From positions 734,778-798,777 of the forward strand of contig DIXM01000002.1 in NCBI GenBank assembly GCA_002436025.1: a stretch of DNA of 64,000 bases. The letters run 5' to 3'. Positions 1 through 9,475 of the stretch are shown piece by piece. The notes beneath the pieces were generated by a model, which was not told the origin of the DNA, did not search any database, and worked only from the letters and a program-made list of their open reading frames with translations. The position numbers and the translations under genes are program-made. Source of the stretch: a candidate division Hyd24-12 bacterium UBA6080 (lineage in GTDB: Bacteria; Fermentibacterota; Fermentibacteria; Fermentibacterales; JCC-6). Numbering within the stretch: position 1 is the first letter of the stretch; each line of letters begins with the position of its first letter.

Positions 1-2
1 CT

Positions 3-191
3 TCGGTCGAGTACCTTTCCGCCGACGAGGCTGTTCTTTCGTTCGACTTCCAGCTCGACTTCACCGGGACCGGCCCCGATTACATCAGCAGCGGGGGAAG
101 CTGGACCCTGCTTGTTTCGTGTGCGCCGGGTGAGCGCTGGAAACTCCTCGAAGCTTCCGATGCGGACGGTTGGGTGGGCTTCCTGCCCTGA
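3..191 (+). CDS. C-terminal end of an unknown protein (partial)
   Basis: The reading frame is open from the window edge to a TGA at 189-191, giving 62 residues that end in GWVGFLP. The visible part alternates hydrophobic and polar residues with several aromatic positions, as in a beta-sandwich or the end of an exported domain. Its start lies outside the window. No motif allows a family call. It converges on the neighbouring minus-strand gene with only 9 bases between the stops, and no terminator is seen there. Confidence 0.6.
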   Translation, partial: SVEYLSADEAVLSFDFQLDFTGTGPDYISSGGSWTLLVSCAPGERWKLLEASDADGWVGFLP

Positions 192-200
192 AGCGAAGTG

Positions 201-1652
201 TCAGCGGACCAGAACGACTCCGCGCTGAAGAAGAACACCGGTTGAGGAATCCACAAGAAGGTACACACCGGGAGGAAGATGAAATGCCTCCCTTTCGCCG
301 GGCCTCAGCATGACCTTCCCGACAACCCTTCCCGCCGAATCGAGTATCACGGCCTCTCCGCCGGCTATTCCCTGAGCCGTCAAGAAACCTCTCCCCGGAC
401 ATTCCACGAGGCTGACAGGAACCTGCGCGGGCACGGGTTCGCTGTACGTTCCGCCGTTCGCCACGGGCCATGAGGTGTGTATGACACAGATCCCCGGACC
501 GGTTGTTCCGGCCATGGCCACGGCGACAAGGGGAGTGGGGTACTGGTCCGACTCGAAAAGGCACATGGACGAGCCGGGGGAGTTGGGCAACTGGGTCTGG
601 GGGGTCGTTGCCGGTGAGGAGAAAACGAGGGGAGGGGCGTTGAACGTGCCCGCCGTCAGGGCGGCAAGACGCCACTGGCTGCCGTCGTGGAAGCAGTCCG
701 TCGCAACCGCTGATAGCGGGTAGCCGTCGTCGTGATAGCCGTTGTCACCACTTATCAGATAGATATGTAAGCTGCCGTAGCACAGCAGGTCCGCCCGGGG
801 CGAATATGATCCTGTGACGTTCCCGATGAAATTCAGGTTCGGGAAACAGAATTCTTCCTCGCCGGTATCCCAGACAGGCTCCTCGCCGGGAATGTCAACC
901 ATCCATGTGCCGGGCAGATACCCGAAGTGGGAGACGGCAAGACTCGGGACCGGGGAGTCGCAGATATCCATGGTTCCGAAGTAGCAGGTGCTCTGGCCGC
1001 ATAGCAGTTCACCCGTATAGCCGTCCATGACCATGACCGACCCGTTCCAGACACTGCCGCGGTCGATGGAATAGCCCATCTCCGACCAGCCGTTGCCGCT
1101 TATGTCCGTTTCTGTCACCTTGATCCAGGCATCCTGGGTGGAACCGGCCCACTGAAACCACAATTCCTGGCCTGACTGGCCGTCAAGGGCAAAGATCCCG
1201 CCCGAGCTCGAGACGGCGTCTTTCATGGCGAGAACAACAACGTCTCCGGGTTCAGGGCCCACTATACCCTCAACGTACTGCACGACCTTATCCTGCGGAG
1301 AGCTCCATATCTGCGCGCCTGTTGCCCCGCACAGGAGGAATACCCTGGGAGAGCCCGCCTGACCGGCGGCCACCTCGGGCACTCCGTCGAGGTTGACGTC
1401 GCCCACGGTTCGCAGACAACCGGGTCCGGCAACTCCCAGGGCCGATTGATTGCTCCAGATCACCGCTCCTGTGAGGCCGTCGAGACAGTGTATCCCAACC
1501 CCCATGCTCTCGAGGGATGCTGTGAAGATGTCCCCTGTGCCGTCTCCGTTCACGTCTCCCGCACATTGGACGGCGGTGAAGCAACCTTCAGGAAACGCGG
1601 TCCAGAGGATTCCCTGGGGGCCGGATATGATTGCCAGAAGCAGAGCGATCAT
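201..1652 (-). CDS. Secreted FG-GAP-type propeller protein with sorting-like C-terminus
   Basis: 483 residues. I start at the ATG at 1650-1652, because it follows AAAGGGG and opens a short hydrophobic signal peptide (MIALLLAIISG). An upstream ATG at 1712 would add 20 polar residues in front of it. Repeats with calcium-binding-like loops are visible (GDVNGDGTGD near residue 33, GDVNLDGVPE near 85, TDISGNGWSE near 180), typical of FG-GAP/VCBS propeller blades. The last ~75 residues (VILDSAGRVVGKV, then LPPGVYLLVD and VVLVR) resemble the FlgD-like beta-sandwich that ends type IX secretion cargo. Likely an outer-surface or secreted protein; ligand unknown. Confidence 0.7.
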   Translation of the reverse strand: MIALLLAIISGPQGILWTAFPEGCFTAVQCAGDVNGDGTGDIFTASLESMGVGIHCLDGLTGAVIWSNQSALGVAGPGCLRTVGDVNLDGVPEVAAGQAGSPRVFLLCGATGAQIWSSPQDKVVQYVEGIVGPEPGDVVVLAMKDAVSSSGGIFALDGQSGQELWFQWAGSTQDAWIKVTETDISGNGWSEMGYSIDRGSVWNGSVMVMDGYTGELLCGQSTCYFGTMDICDSPVPSLAVSHFGYLPGTWMVDIPGEEPVWDTGEEEFCFPNLNFIGNVTGSYSPRADLLCYGSLHIYLISGDNGYHDDGYPLSAVATDCFHDGSQWRLAALTAGTFNAPPLVFSSPATTPQTQLPNSPGSSMCLFESDQYPTPLVAVAMAGTTGPGICVIHTSWPVANGGTYSEPVPAQVPVSLVECPGRGFLTAQGIAGGEAVILDSAGRVVGKVMLRPGEREAFHLPPGVYLLVDSSTGVLLQRGVVLVR

Positions 1653-1930
1653 TTCATTCCCCTTTCGGCCCGAGGATCGATTCCAACCAGAAGTATAACA
1701 TGGCGTGTACAATAATCCAGATCGTCAGCATTCTCTGCCCTTGATGGCTGGAGCTGGAGGGCTGATGCTTGCTTTTCATTGGCCCGTTTCTATGATATGG
1801 CAGTAATGTAATTGAATGGAAACGAGTTAGCCTGTTGTCCATTCTGCCAGTCCATCTTTTGGTATCTTCAGGGAATCGCCCGAAGGATCGGAAGCGGTCT
1901 CCCTGTGAAAAGACTGAGTGCTGGAGATAA

Positions 1931-2746
1931 ATGATCGATTTCTTCCTGCAGAGCGGGCCTGTCGTTCAGGCACTTGTGGCCACCCTGTTCACCTGGGGAG
2001 TTACGGCCCTGGGCGCCGGGCTTGTTTTCTTCACCCGAACGGTCAGGGCAAGGGTCCTTGATTCGATGCTGGGGTTTGCCGCAGGCGTAATGATAGCCGC
2101 CAGTTTCTGGTCATTGCTGGCGCCCGGCATTGAAATGGCCGAACAGATGGGGCAAACGGCCTGGCTCACGGCCGTGATCGGATTCATGGCGGGCGGGCTT
2201 TTCATGAGGCTCAGCGACCGTATCCTTCCGCACCTTCACCCGGGTATGGGAATGGAGAGCAGCGAGGGCATAAAGACGTCATGGCGGAGAAGCACGCTGC
2301 TGGTGCTGGCGATAACGCTGCACAACATCCCCGAGGGGCTTGCCGTGGGCGTTGCCTTTGGCGCGGTTTCGGCCGGTCTTCCATCAGCCACGCTGGGTGG
2401 GGCGATTGCGCTGGCCATCGGAATAGGCCTTCAGAACTTTCCCGAGGGGGCTGCCGTGTCACTGCCGCTACGGCGGGATGGGATGGGAAGGGGCAAAAGC
2501 TTCCTGGCGGGGCAGGCATCCGGTATCGTGGAACCGGTGGCGGGCGTTTGCGGCGCCGCATTCGTCCTTCACATGCAGGAGATACTGCCCTACGCACTGT
2601 GCTTTGCCGCGGGAGCAATGATCTTCGTTGTCGTGGAGGAACTCATCCCTGAATCCCAGCGTACACCGGCGAACATTGACATGGTTACGATTACCACACT
2701 GGCCGGTTTTGCCGTGATGATGATGCTGGATGTGGCGCTGGGATGA
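1931..2746 (+). CDS. ZIP-family divalent metal transporter (GufA-like)
   Basis: 271 residues, about eight hydrophobic segments. The two diagnostic ZIP metal-site motifs are present: HNIPEGLAVG near residue 130 in helix 4 and QNFPEGAAVS near 167 in helix 5, followed by EELIPES near 237. The family imports Zn2+, Fe2+ or Mn2+ across the inner membrane; the substrate cannot be told from sequence. The ATG follows CTGGAGATAA, a good ribosome binding site. It stands alone between a minus-strand gene and the radical SAM gene. Length is normal for GufA/ZupT-type proteins. Confidence 0.9.
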   Translation: MIDFFLQSGPVVQALVATLFTWGVTALGAGLVFFTRTVRARVLDSMLGFAAGVMIAASFWSLLAPGIEMAEQMGQTAWLTAVIGFMAGGLFMRLSDRILPHLHPGMGMESSEGIKTSWRRSTLLVLAITLHNIPEGLAVGVAFGAVSAGLPSATLGGAIALAIGIGLQNFPEGAAVSLPLRRDGMGRGKSFLAGQASGIVEPVAGVCGAAFVLHMQEILPYALCFAAGAMIFVVVEELIPESQRTPANIDMVTITTLAGFAVMMMLDVALG

Positions 2747-2905
2747 TGGCGGTGCTGTCGATTCGAAGTGACGCCCGGTAAGCCTCTCTAACCCGAGTAA
2801 GACGGTTTTTCGCGCATTGCCCCTGGTTGTCCGGGAAGAATGCATGCCTGGCGTTATGAAATTCCTAACAATCAAGTCATTCAAGCGCCTCTGTTTTTTC
2901 AGGAG

Positions 2906-2934
2906 TTGACTAAGAGCTTACAATTGTTTATCAT
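2906..2934 (+). promoter_or_regulatory. Sigma70-type promoter of the radical SAM gene
   Basis: TTGACT (2906-2911), a 17-base spacer and TATCAT (2929-2934) lie in an AT-rich stretch, about 37 bases upstream of the proposed start codon. Spacing and hexamers fit a housekeeping promoter. Confidence 0.6.
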
Positions 2935-2971
2935 TGTTTCTATAGTAAATATAAAATGAAGGAATGACAAA

Positions 2972-4444
2972 CTGAATATTCTACTCATTTATCCTGTGTT
3001 TGCAGACACATTCTGGGGCCTTAAGCACGCGCTCAAGTTCGTTCACAAGAAGACCGGAACGCCCCCGCTGGGGCTGATAACCGTTGCCGCCATGCTTCCT
3101 GCGGACTGGAATCTCAGGCTTCTTGACCTGAACGTAACCGTTCTTTCCGATGATGACATCGTCTGGGCCGATTTCGCCTTCGTGAGCGCAATGGTCATCC
3201 AGCGGGACGACACCCACCGCGTGATCGACCGGTGCAAGGCTGCCGGGCTTACCGTGGTGGCCGGAGGCCCCCTTTTCACCGGAGAGCACCCGACATTTCC
3301 CGGAGTGGACCACTTCGTGCTGAACGAGGCGGAGATAACACTGCCCCTGTTCCTCGAAGACCTGGCGCGCGGGAACCCCCAACCAATCTATACCACAACG
3401 CAGTTCCCCGACATTCAGAAAACCCCTGCGCCCCGATGGGATCTGGTGGACATGAAGCACTACGCGACCATGAACATCCAGTTTTCCAGGGGGTGCCCGT
3501 TCAACTGCGAATTCTGCAGCATTACCTCAATGTTCGGGAGGGTTCCCAGAACAAAGACATCGGACCAGCTCATTACCGAGCTTGACATCCTGTACGGCCT
3601 TGGATGGCGGGGGGCGGTTTTCGTGGTGGATGACAATTTCATAGGCAACGCCCGAGAGCTGAAGGAAGATGTTCTGCCCGCGTTGATCCGCTGGCGTCGT
3701 GATAAAAGGGGAATACCCTTCAACACCGAAGTCTCCATCAACCTCTCCGATGATGACCTGCTTATGGGGCTCATGGTCGAAGCCGGCTTCAACACCGTGT
3801 TCGTGGGGATCGAAACCCCCAGTGAGGATGGTCTCGCCGAGTGCAGCAAGAACCAGAACCGTGGACGCGACCTTCTTGCGAGCGTGAAACGGCTGCAGAG
3901 GGCGGGGTTGGAAGTACAGGGTGGTTTCATCCTGGGATTTGACACCGACACGCCGAGCATCTTTCAGCAGCAGATAGACTTCATCGCCCACAGCGGTGTT
4001 GTCACCGCCATGGTCGGCCTGCTCCAGGCACCCTACGGGACCAAGCTTTATCGAAGGATGGAGAAGGAGGGAAGGCTCAACACCGAGATGTCGGGAGACA
4101 ACTCCGACGGCTCGACGAACATCGTCACTCTGATGGATCCCGGCGTTCTTCACGAGGGCTACAGGCATGTGCTGACGCATATCTACTCGCCCAGGGTCTA
4201 TTACGACAGGGTGATAAGCTTTCTTCGGGAATTGCAGCCACCAAAAGTCGGGGTTCGAAGGGACCGTTCCAACATGATGGCGTTCTTCAGGTCAATTCTC
4301 AGGCTGGGCATCATCGGACCCGAGAGGTTTCAGTACTGGCGGCTCTGGTTCTGGACCCTCACCCACAAGCCCAGGCTCTTTCCCCAGGCAATCTCACTGG
4401 CTATCTACGGCCATCACTTCCGGATCGTGAGCGAGTCTTCGTAA
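2972..4444 (+). CDS. B12-binding-domain radical SAM protein (DUF4070-type)
   Basis: The radical SAM cluster motif CPFNCEFC lies near residue 175, after an N-terminal ~140-residue Rossmann-type domain of the cobalamin-binding kind. The C-terminal ~150 residues match the extension seen in DUF4070 radical SAM proteins. Substrate unknown; relatives modify lipids, hopanoids or other small molecules. The start is unusual. Family members begin with a strand like the NILLIYPVF seen here, which lies upstream of the first conventional start (GTG 2996). In this frame the only plausible initiator is CTG at 2972, eight bases after AAGGA, giving 490 residues. A stop at 2957 rules out anything further upstream. 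A one-base deletion near 2970 that broke an ATG at 2964 is an alternative. Confidence 0.85.
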   Translation: MNILLIYPVFADTFWGLKHALKFVHKKTGTPPLGLITVAAMLPADWNLRLLDLNVTVLSDDDIVWADFAFVSAMVIQRDDTHRVIDRCKAAGLTVVAGGPLFTGEHPTFPGVDHFVLNEAEITLPLFLEDLARGNPQPIYTTTQFPDIQKTPAPRWDLVDMKHYATMNIQFSRGCPFNCEFCSITSMFGRVPRTKTSDQLITELDILYGLGWRGAVFVVDDNFIGNARELKEDVLPALIRWRRDKRGIPFNTEVSINLSDDDLLMGLMVEAGFNTVFVGIETPSEDGLAECSKNQNRGRDLLASVKRLQRAGLEVQGGFILGFDTDTPSIFQQQIDFIAHSGVVTAMVGLLQAPYGTKLYRRMEKEGRLNTEMSGDNSDGSTNIVTLMDPGVLHEGYRHVLTHIYSPRVYYDRVISFLRELQPPKVGVRRDRSNMMAFFRSILRLGIIGPERFQYWRLWFWTLTHKPRLFPQAISLAIYGHHFRIVSESS

Positions 4445-4635
4445 GACGCCTTCGCCAAAAAACACTGAGATGGTCATGCCCGGGTCTTACGCAAAGGCCT
4501 CGTGGCTGGATCGGTCAGGATTTCCACGGTCACAATGAGTCTGACAGTCCTTGATACCACTTACATGCCCGGGATGACACCTGACTGGAAACCCCTCATC
4601 GACCGTGATTACATAAACGTTATCTGACGTTCACA

Positions 4636-7600
4636 TCATTCATCGCCGGAGTGCTCTAGCGGGGGATCTGAAAGGGCTGCCCTTACCGCCCTGGCAAGAA
4701 CATCGATGGGAAAGGGCTTCTGAAGGAAGTGGATGCCGGGGTCAATTATGCCCCGGTGAAGAATGGCGTCGGCGGTGTATCCTGACATGTAAAGCAACCT
4801 CAGACCGGGTCTGATGGCTTCGAGTGCGCTGCAAAGCTCACTGCCGTTCATGCCCGGCATCACGACATCGGTCATGACCAGGTGTATCTCACCCTCATGG
4901 TCCCGGAACAGACCGATGGCTTCCTCAGGTGCTCCGGCTGAGATCACGGAATAACCAAGGCTTTCCAGCATTGAGGCGCCCAGAGACAGAAGCGAAGGCT
5001 CGTCCTCAACAAGGAGGATGGTCTCGGTTCCGGTGAGGTTTTCGGGTGCTCGCACGGTTGGAGGCTCAGTGATCCTTTCTCCGAAAAAACCGGGCAGGAA
5101 GATGCTGATGGTGGTTCCGTGTCCCGGTTCGGTGTACAACTGGATGAAACCGTTGTTCTGTTTGACGATCCCGTACACGGTGGACAACCCCAGACCGGTG
5201 CCCTTGCCGAGTTCCTTCGTGGTGAAGAAGGGTTCGAAGACCTGGCTCGCCGTTTCGGCATTCATGCCATGGCCGTCGTCGGTCACCGTCAGCACCGTGA
5301 ACTTTCCGGGCACGAAACCCCTGTGGGTCAAACAGTAGTTCTCGTCGACCTCCTGACGGGTGGTTTCCACAGTAACCTTTCCCTTCTCCCTTATGGCGTC
5401 ACGGGAGTTTATCAGCAGGTTGATAAGGATCTGGCTGAGCTGGGTGGGGTCGAGGTTAACCGGCCATGGATCTGCACACGGCAGCCAGAGCAGGTCGATG
5501 TCTTCCCCCAGAAGCCGCTGGAGCATTCTCATCATGTCGACCACCGCTGCGTTCAAGTCCAGTACCCGTGGGCTTATGCTTTGCTTTCTGGCGAATGCCA
5601 ACAGCTGAGAGACAAGCTCAACCGAGCGCCCTCCAGCCCTTCTGATCTCCTCAAGGTGGTGTTGCAGCGCTTCGGTAACAGAGGGCTCGGCCATTGCCAT
5701 TTCAATGTTCCCCATGATTATGCTGAGCATGTTGTTGAAGTCGTGAGCTATGCCTCCCGCAAGCCGACCCACCGCCTCAAGCTTCTGTATCTGGTTGATC
5801 TGGGTCTCCATCTCGAGCCGCTTGGTTTCGGCCTTTGCCTGTTCGGTGATGTCGACCGCCATCTCGAAGCGGACCTGCCTTCCGTCGGGCCATTGGATCA
5901 GCCTGTCCACGATGTGGAAGGTCCTCCCGATACTGGGGTTCTCAAAATCCCACCCGTACGGCTGGCCGGCCAGGGTCCTCAGGATGCTGTTGGTGCAGAA
6001 GGGGCACGGCTCTTCCCTGTCCTGAAGCACCCTGTAGCAGGTCTTGCCGGTAAGGGTGGTTCTGAACAGGTCCTGTATCGCCCTGTTCGCGAAGAGGATC
6101 TCGTACGTGTCCATGTCCGCGATATAGATGGCCTGGTCGATGCTGTCGAAGATCGACATGAGCTGGGCATGTTCGCGGTGCACGGCTTCCGCCGCCCTCC
6201 TGCGCTCGGAGATGTCGCGGGTGGTTGCGAGGATGCCGTTCGGTTTTCCGTTCCCATCCCGCATGAATGAAAGCCCTGATTCAACCCATCTGATCTCCCC
6301 GGACTTTGTGACCAGCTTAAGCTCCAGATTTCTCGCCCTGTCGGATCTGGCCGTGCCGGCCTTTTCAAATTCAAGTTCTTCGGCCACTGCTTGTCGCATG
6401 TATCTGAAGGATTCAGGGTCAAGAAGCTTCTGCATGGGTGTTTCGTAGGCTTCGTGCAGCGAGTATCCGGTGAGGTTTGTGACGGAAGGGCTCACGTATG
6501 ATGCCACCAGGTCAAGGTCCATCAGTGAGATAACATCGGCCATGTTCTCCGCTATCAGCCTGTATCGGGTTTCGCTGTTGGCGAGTTCGGCGGTGCGTGC
6601 TCTCACCTCCTGTTCAAGCGTGGTTTCCCTTCGGATCCGGGAGATAACAAGGGCACAGAGCAGGGCTGTTATCGCTGAACCGACCCCAAGGGTAAGAAGG
6701 AAGACCCCTCCCGCCGTTCCCGCAGCGAAGTCGGGGCCGGGGCGAAGAACCAGCGCAAAAGTCTCTCCAAAGGCAAAGACAGGGTGGACTGAAAAGATTT
6801 CCGACTGGATCTCGGAGGTGAAGCTGGCATCGGAATGTTCAATGTGTGCATCGGAACTGGAGAATGCCAGCAACTCGGGTGGACTGCTGACCGAAAGCCT
6901 GTACAGGTGCACCGTGCATAAAAATGCTCCAAGTGTTCCGTAGGTTTCGGGTGGTGAGAGAAGCCTGTCGAGGTCAAGGATCATCGCGGCGAAGCCCCGG
7001 CTGTCCGCACTGTTCCGGGTGTGCTGGAAGACAACCGCCCCCGTCCCACCGCCCTCCAGCGTGAACGGCTCGGTCATTGTCGTGAGCCCGGTGCTCATTG
7101 CTCTGTTCATGGCCTCGTGCATCGCTGGGTTCAGTCCCAGGTTCTCGCCTTCGGAGAAACAGCGCGGTACGTTTACGGTCTGCCTTTCCACGATGAACAT
7201 GGTGTCGGTCGAAGCTGAATGTGATGAGACCGCATCGGATCCGGAGGTAACCATGGAGACCCAGGCCAGAGCGATCACTCCCGGTCTGTCCGTGAGGGAT
7301 TCGGTGAAATGCTGGAACTCCTGATCCAAAACCTGTTCAGAATTCTGGTATAGCCCTGCCAGCGAACCAAGGACCGAGTTTTTCAGGTGAGTGAGATTGT
7401 TCCTCGTCCAATCCGCGTGGGACCGCGCTATTCGATTGAACTCGAGCCTTTCACCGGTTCTGGTTTCACTCTCAAGGGTGAAGCCGACGAGAAGGGTGAG
7501 GGTTACCCCCAGTAATCCCACGAGGATCACTTCCGTGTGGCGCAGCAGACCCCAGCGGGCTTCAGGAAGGCTTTTCCTGCGATTCATGGCAACCCGCCCC

Positions 7601-8226
7601 AGAACGATGAGGAGCGCCGGGATGAGCGAAAGGAGCAGGGCTTCCAGCCTGGCACGGGACGTCGCCTTGAGCCAGAGAACGGCTTCCTCATCGAGCCCCA
7701 CTACCATCAGCACACTCCCCGTAGCCGGGTCGAAGACAGGGGCGGAGGCCGAAACGAAGGTTCCGAATTCGTCGGTGTAGGGACCCAGGGTGAATGCCTC
7801 GCCCGTGCTGAAGATCTCGAAATCCCTCTCGGGGGGGTTCTCGTAGACCTGGCCAGGCAATCCCTCGCCCAGGGGTTCATCCGATTCATAGGATTCAGGA
7901 CCGAACAGCAGCGAACCGTCCCGCAGGGCCATGGTCCATATGCCCCTGAAGTCGGAAACGCTCTGGTAGGCCTTTATCTGGGAATCGAGCCTCTTGAACT
8001 GCGCAAGACCCGTATCTGAAGGCGCAAAGGCAAGGGAAGAGACCAGGTGGGGATTGATGCTTCGGGAGAGGGAAAGGGCTTCATCGAGCATCTCGGATCG
8101 CATGGCACTGTCTGTGCTGTGTCCCCGCCAGCTGACGGCAAGGAACACTGCTGCGATGTAGAGCAGCAGAAGCAGAAGGTTGCCCGCAATCCCGATCCCA
8201 GGGAAACGCCCGAGCCAGTTCTTCAT
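4636..8226 (-). CDS. Membrane hybrid histidine kinase: CHASE, two PAS, HisKA/HATPase, receiver
   Basis: 1196 residues from the ATG at 8224-8226, which follows a GGGGG ribosome site; an upstream ATG at 8295 lacks one. Order: membrane segment (~14-33), extracytoplasmic sensor, two further membrane segments (~205-255), a second extracytoplasmic region of CHASE type, and another membrane segment (~510). Then two PAS domains (~555 and ~690, the second containing CPFC), a HisKA box with the phospho-acceptor in GGIAHDFNN (~827), the HATPase G box GKGTGLGLS (~1012) and a receiver with Asp in VMTDVVMPG (~1120) and Lys in LQKPF. All catalytic residues are present. It senses an external signal by phosphorelay; no partner regulator is adjacent. 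It lies just downstream of the lipoprotein operon. Confidence 0.9.
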   Translation of the reverse strand: MKNWLGRFPGIGIAGNLLLLLLYIAAVFLAVSWRGHSTDSAMRSEMLDEALSLSRSINPHLVSSLAFAPSDTGLAQFKRLDSQIKAYQSVSDFRGIWTMALRDGSLLFGPESYESDEPLGEGLPGQVYENPPERDFEIFSTGEAFTLGPYTDEFGTFVSASAPVFDPATGSVLMVVGLDEEAVLWLKATSRARLEALLLSLIPALLIVLGRVAMNRRKSLPEARWGLLRHTEVILVGLLGVTLTLLVGFTLESETRTGERLEFNRIARSHADWTRNNLTHLKNSVLGSLAGLYQNSEQVLDQEFQHFTESLTDRPGVIALAWVSMVTSGSDAVSSHSASTDTMFIVERQTVNVPRCFSEGENLGLNPAMHEAMNRAMSTGLTTMTEPFTLEGGGTGAVVFQHTRNSADSRGFAAMILDLDRLLSPPETYGTLGAFLCTVHLYRLSVSSPPELLAFSSSDAHIEHSDASFTSEIQSEIFSVHPVFAFGETFALVLRPGPDFAAGTAGGVFLLTLGVGSAITALLCALVISRIRRETTLEQEVRARTAELANSETRYRLIAENMADVISLMDLDLVASYVSPSVTNLTGYSLHEAYETPMQKLLDPESFRYMRQAVAEELEFEKAGTARSDRARNLELKLVTKSGEIRWVESGLSFMRDGNGKPNGILATTRDISERRRAAEAVHREHAQLMSIFDSIDQAIYIADMDTYEILFANRAIQDLFRTTLTGKTCYRVLQDREEPCPFCTNSILRTLAGQPYGWDFENPSIGRTFHIVDRLIQWPDGRQVRFEMAVDITEQAKAETKRLEMETQINQIQKLEAVGRLAGGIAHDFNNMLSIIMGNIEMAMAEPSVTEALQHHLEEIRRAGGRSVELVSQLLAFARKQSISPRVLDLNAAVVDMMRMLQRLLGEDIDLLWLPCADPWPVNLDPTQLSQILINLLINSRDAIREKGKVTVETTRQEVDENYCLTHRGFVPGKFTVLTVTDDGHGMNAETASQVFEPFFTTKELGKGTGLGLSTVYGIVKQNNGFIQLYTEPGHGTTISIFLPGFFGERITEPPTVRAPENLTGTETILLVEDEPSLLSLGASMLESLGYSVISAGAPEEAIGLFRDHEGEIHLVMTDVVMPGMNGSELCSALEAIRPGLRLLYMSGYTADAILHRGIIDPGIHFLQKPFPIDVLARAVRAALSDPPLEHSGDE

Positions 8227-8311
8227 ATCCCCCTGCCCCGATGTGAAGGCTTTGTGATGCGTCACATTCATAAAGCTTCGCGGAGGGGGATGCAAGAAGA
8301 CCCTTTTAGGA

Positions 8312-9475
8312 TCAGTTCTCCAGTCTCAGTTCCACCCTGTTGCCAGTTGCTCCTGTGATCGTGAACCCGCCGATCCCCGAAAGGCTTTCGATGACCTCGG
8401 TCGAAGTTGTTTCGGAAACAACCTCGAGCGTGGCCCTTGATCCTGTGAAGTCCCTGACGAGAACATCGGAAACGCCCCTGATCCCGGACCTGATGCGCGC
8501 CTTGAGGTCTTCGATTGCCTGGAAGTCCGCGTTGGTCACATTCAGCATCGTGGAGTTGACGTTCACGGTCCATCCTTCAAGAATGGCCGTGATGAGCTGG
8601 TCGGCTGTATTCCCGGATGCCTGTGAACGTGCCTGGCTCTCACTGAAAGGCAATTCGGTCGTTGAGGCCGAAGCGGCCAGGATGGCGGCCGTACGGGTGT
8701 CGACCGCCCTGCAGTCCACATCGAATACATGAACATCACGCGGGGCACCTGCGATGACTCGGCTCTCTCGGCTTCTTGCAACCGTTCCCGAGACTATTAT
8801 CTCAGCACCCGCTTCCAGCCCCACCAGGGCCGCGGTGCGGTCATCACCCTCGAGGATCAGCAACAGCTGGTCCCGCCGGATGATGTTCGCGGTTGTCGAG
8901 GCATCCACAACCGGAAAACCCTTCCTTCTGAAACCCTCGAGCAGCTGTGTTTCGAACATGGAACCCATGTCGTCGGGAGCGTCCAGGCTTACGGCGGAGT
9001 GGTTCGCAATCTCCCTCACAAGGACCATGACCCGGGGCCTGCCCTGCTCGGTCATCAGTATCCCTGTGGCCGCCAGGTCGTCCTCGATCCCGTCGGTGTT
9101 CACCACTGCCCGAACGACCACACGGTAGAGGCCTGCCGACTGCTCCTCGTGTATCACCCGGTAACTTGAGACGAAACCACTGGCCCGGCTGTATATCCTG
9201 TCCGATATCAGCTGGAAGTTCTCGACCTGGGTCTCTCCATCGATGTATGCACCCACGCCCTGTTCAACAGCCTTCCTCAGTGCGTCGGAAATTGCCTGAT
9301 CACGGGCTGAGTCAACCCTGCCCGTAACGACGGAGACGCCTTCGCAGAGCACCTCGGTTTCACCCTGTCCGGGCGGCGTTCCGGGATCGGGCAGGGGAGT
9401 TCCGAATGTGGCAGACCGTGTTCCACAACCCGTTCCCATGACGAGCAGGAGAAAGATCAGGCTGAGCCGCTTCAC
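8312..9475 (-). CDS. LPP20/FlgT-N-like lipoprotein (third gene of operon)
   Basis: 387 residues starting with a lipoprotein signal peptide (LLLVMGTGC, Cys 17 as the acylation site). Residues ~45-130 (AISDALRKAVEQGVGAY, then TQVENFQLISDRIYSRASGF) match the FlgT N-terminal/LPP20 fold of outer-membrane-associated periplasmic proteins. The remainder has repeated alpha/beta units. The start overlaps the stop of the upstream gene by 4 bases (ATGA), so the two are translationally coupled. A surface or envelope-assembly role is inferred; no substrate can be named. Confidence 0.75.
   Translation of the reverse strand: MKRLSLIFLLLVMGTGCGTRSATFGTPLPDPGTPPGQGETEVLCEGVSVVTGRVDSARDQAISDALRKAVEQGVGAYIDGETQVENFQLISDRIYSRASGFVSSYRVIHEEQSAGLYRVVVRAVVNTDGIEDDLAATGILMTEQGRPRVMVLVREIANHSAVSLDAPDDMGSMFETQLLEGFRRKGFPVVDASTTANIIRRDQLLLILEGDDRTAALVGLEAGAEIIVSGTVARSRESRVIAGAPRDVHVFDVDCRAVDTRTAAILAASASTTELPFSESQARSQASGNTADQLITAILEGWTVNVNSTMLNVTNADFQAIEDLKARIRSGIRGVSDVLVRDFTGSRATLEVVSETTSTEVIESLSGIGGFTITGATGNRVELRLEN

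Noticed and set aside
5119..6270. Plus-strand open frame over the histidine kinase gene
   Set aside because: Lies wholly opposite the HisKA/HATPase region and shows no domain or ribosome site.
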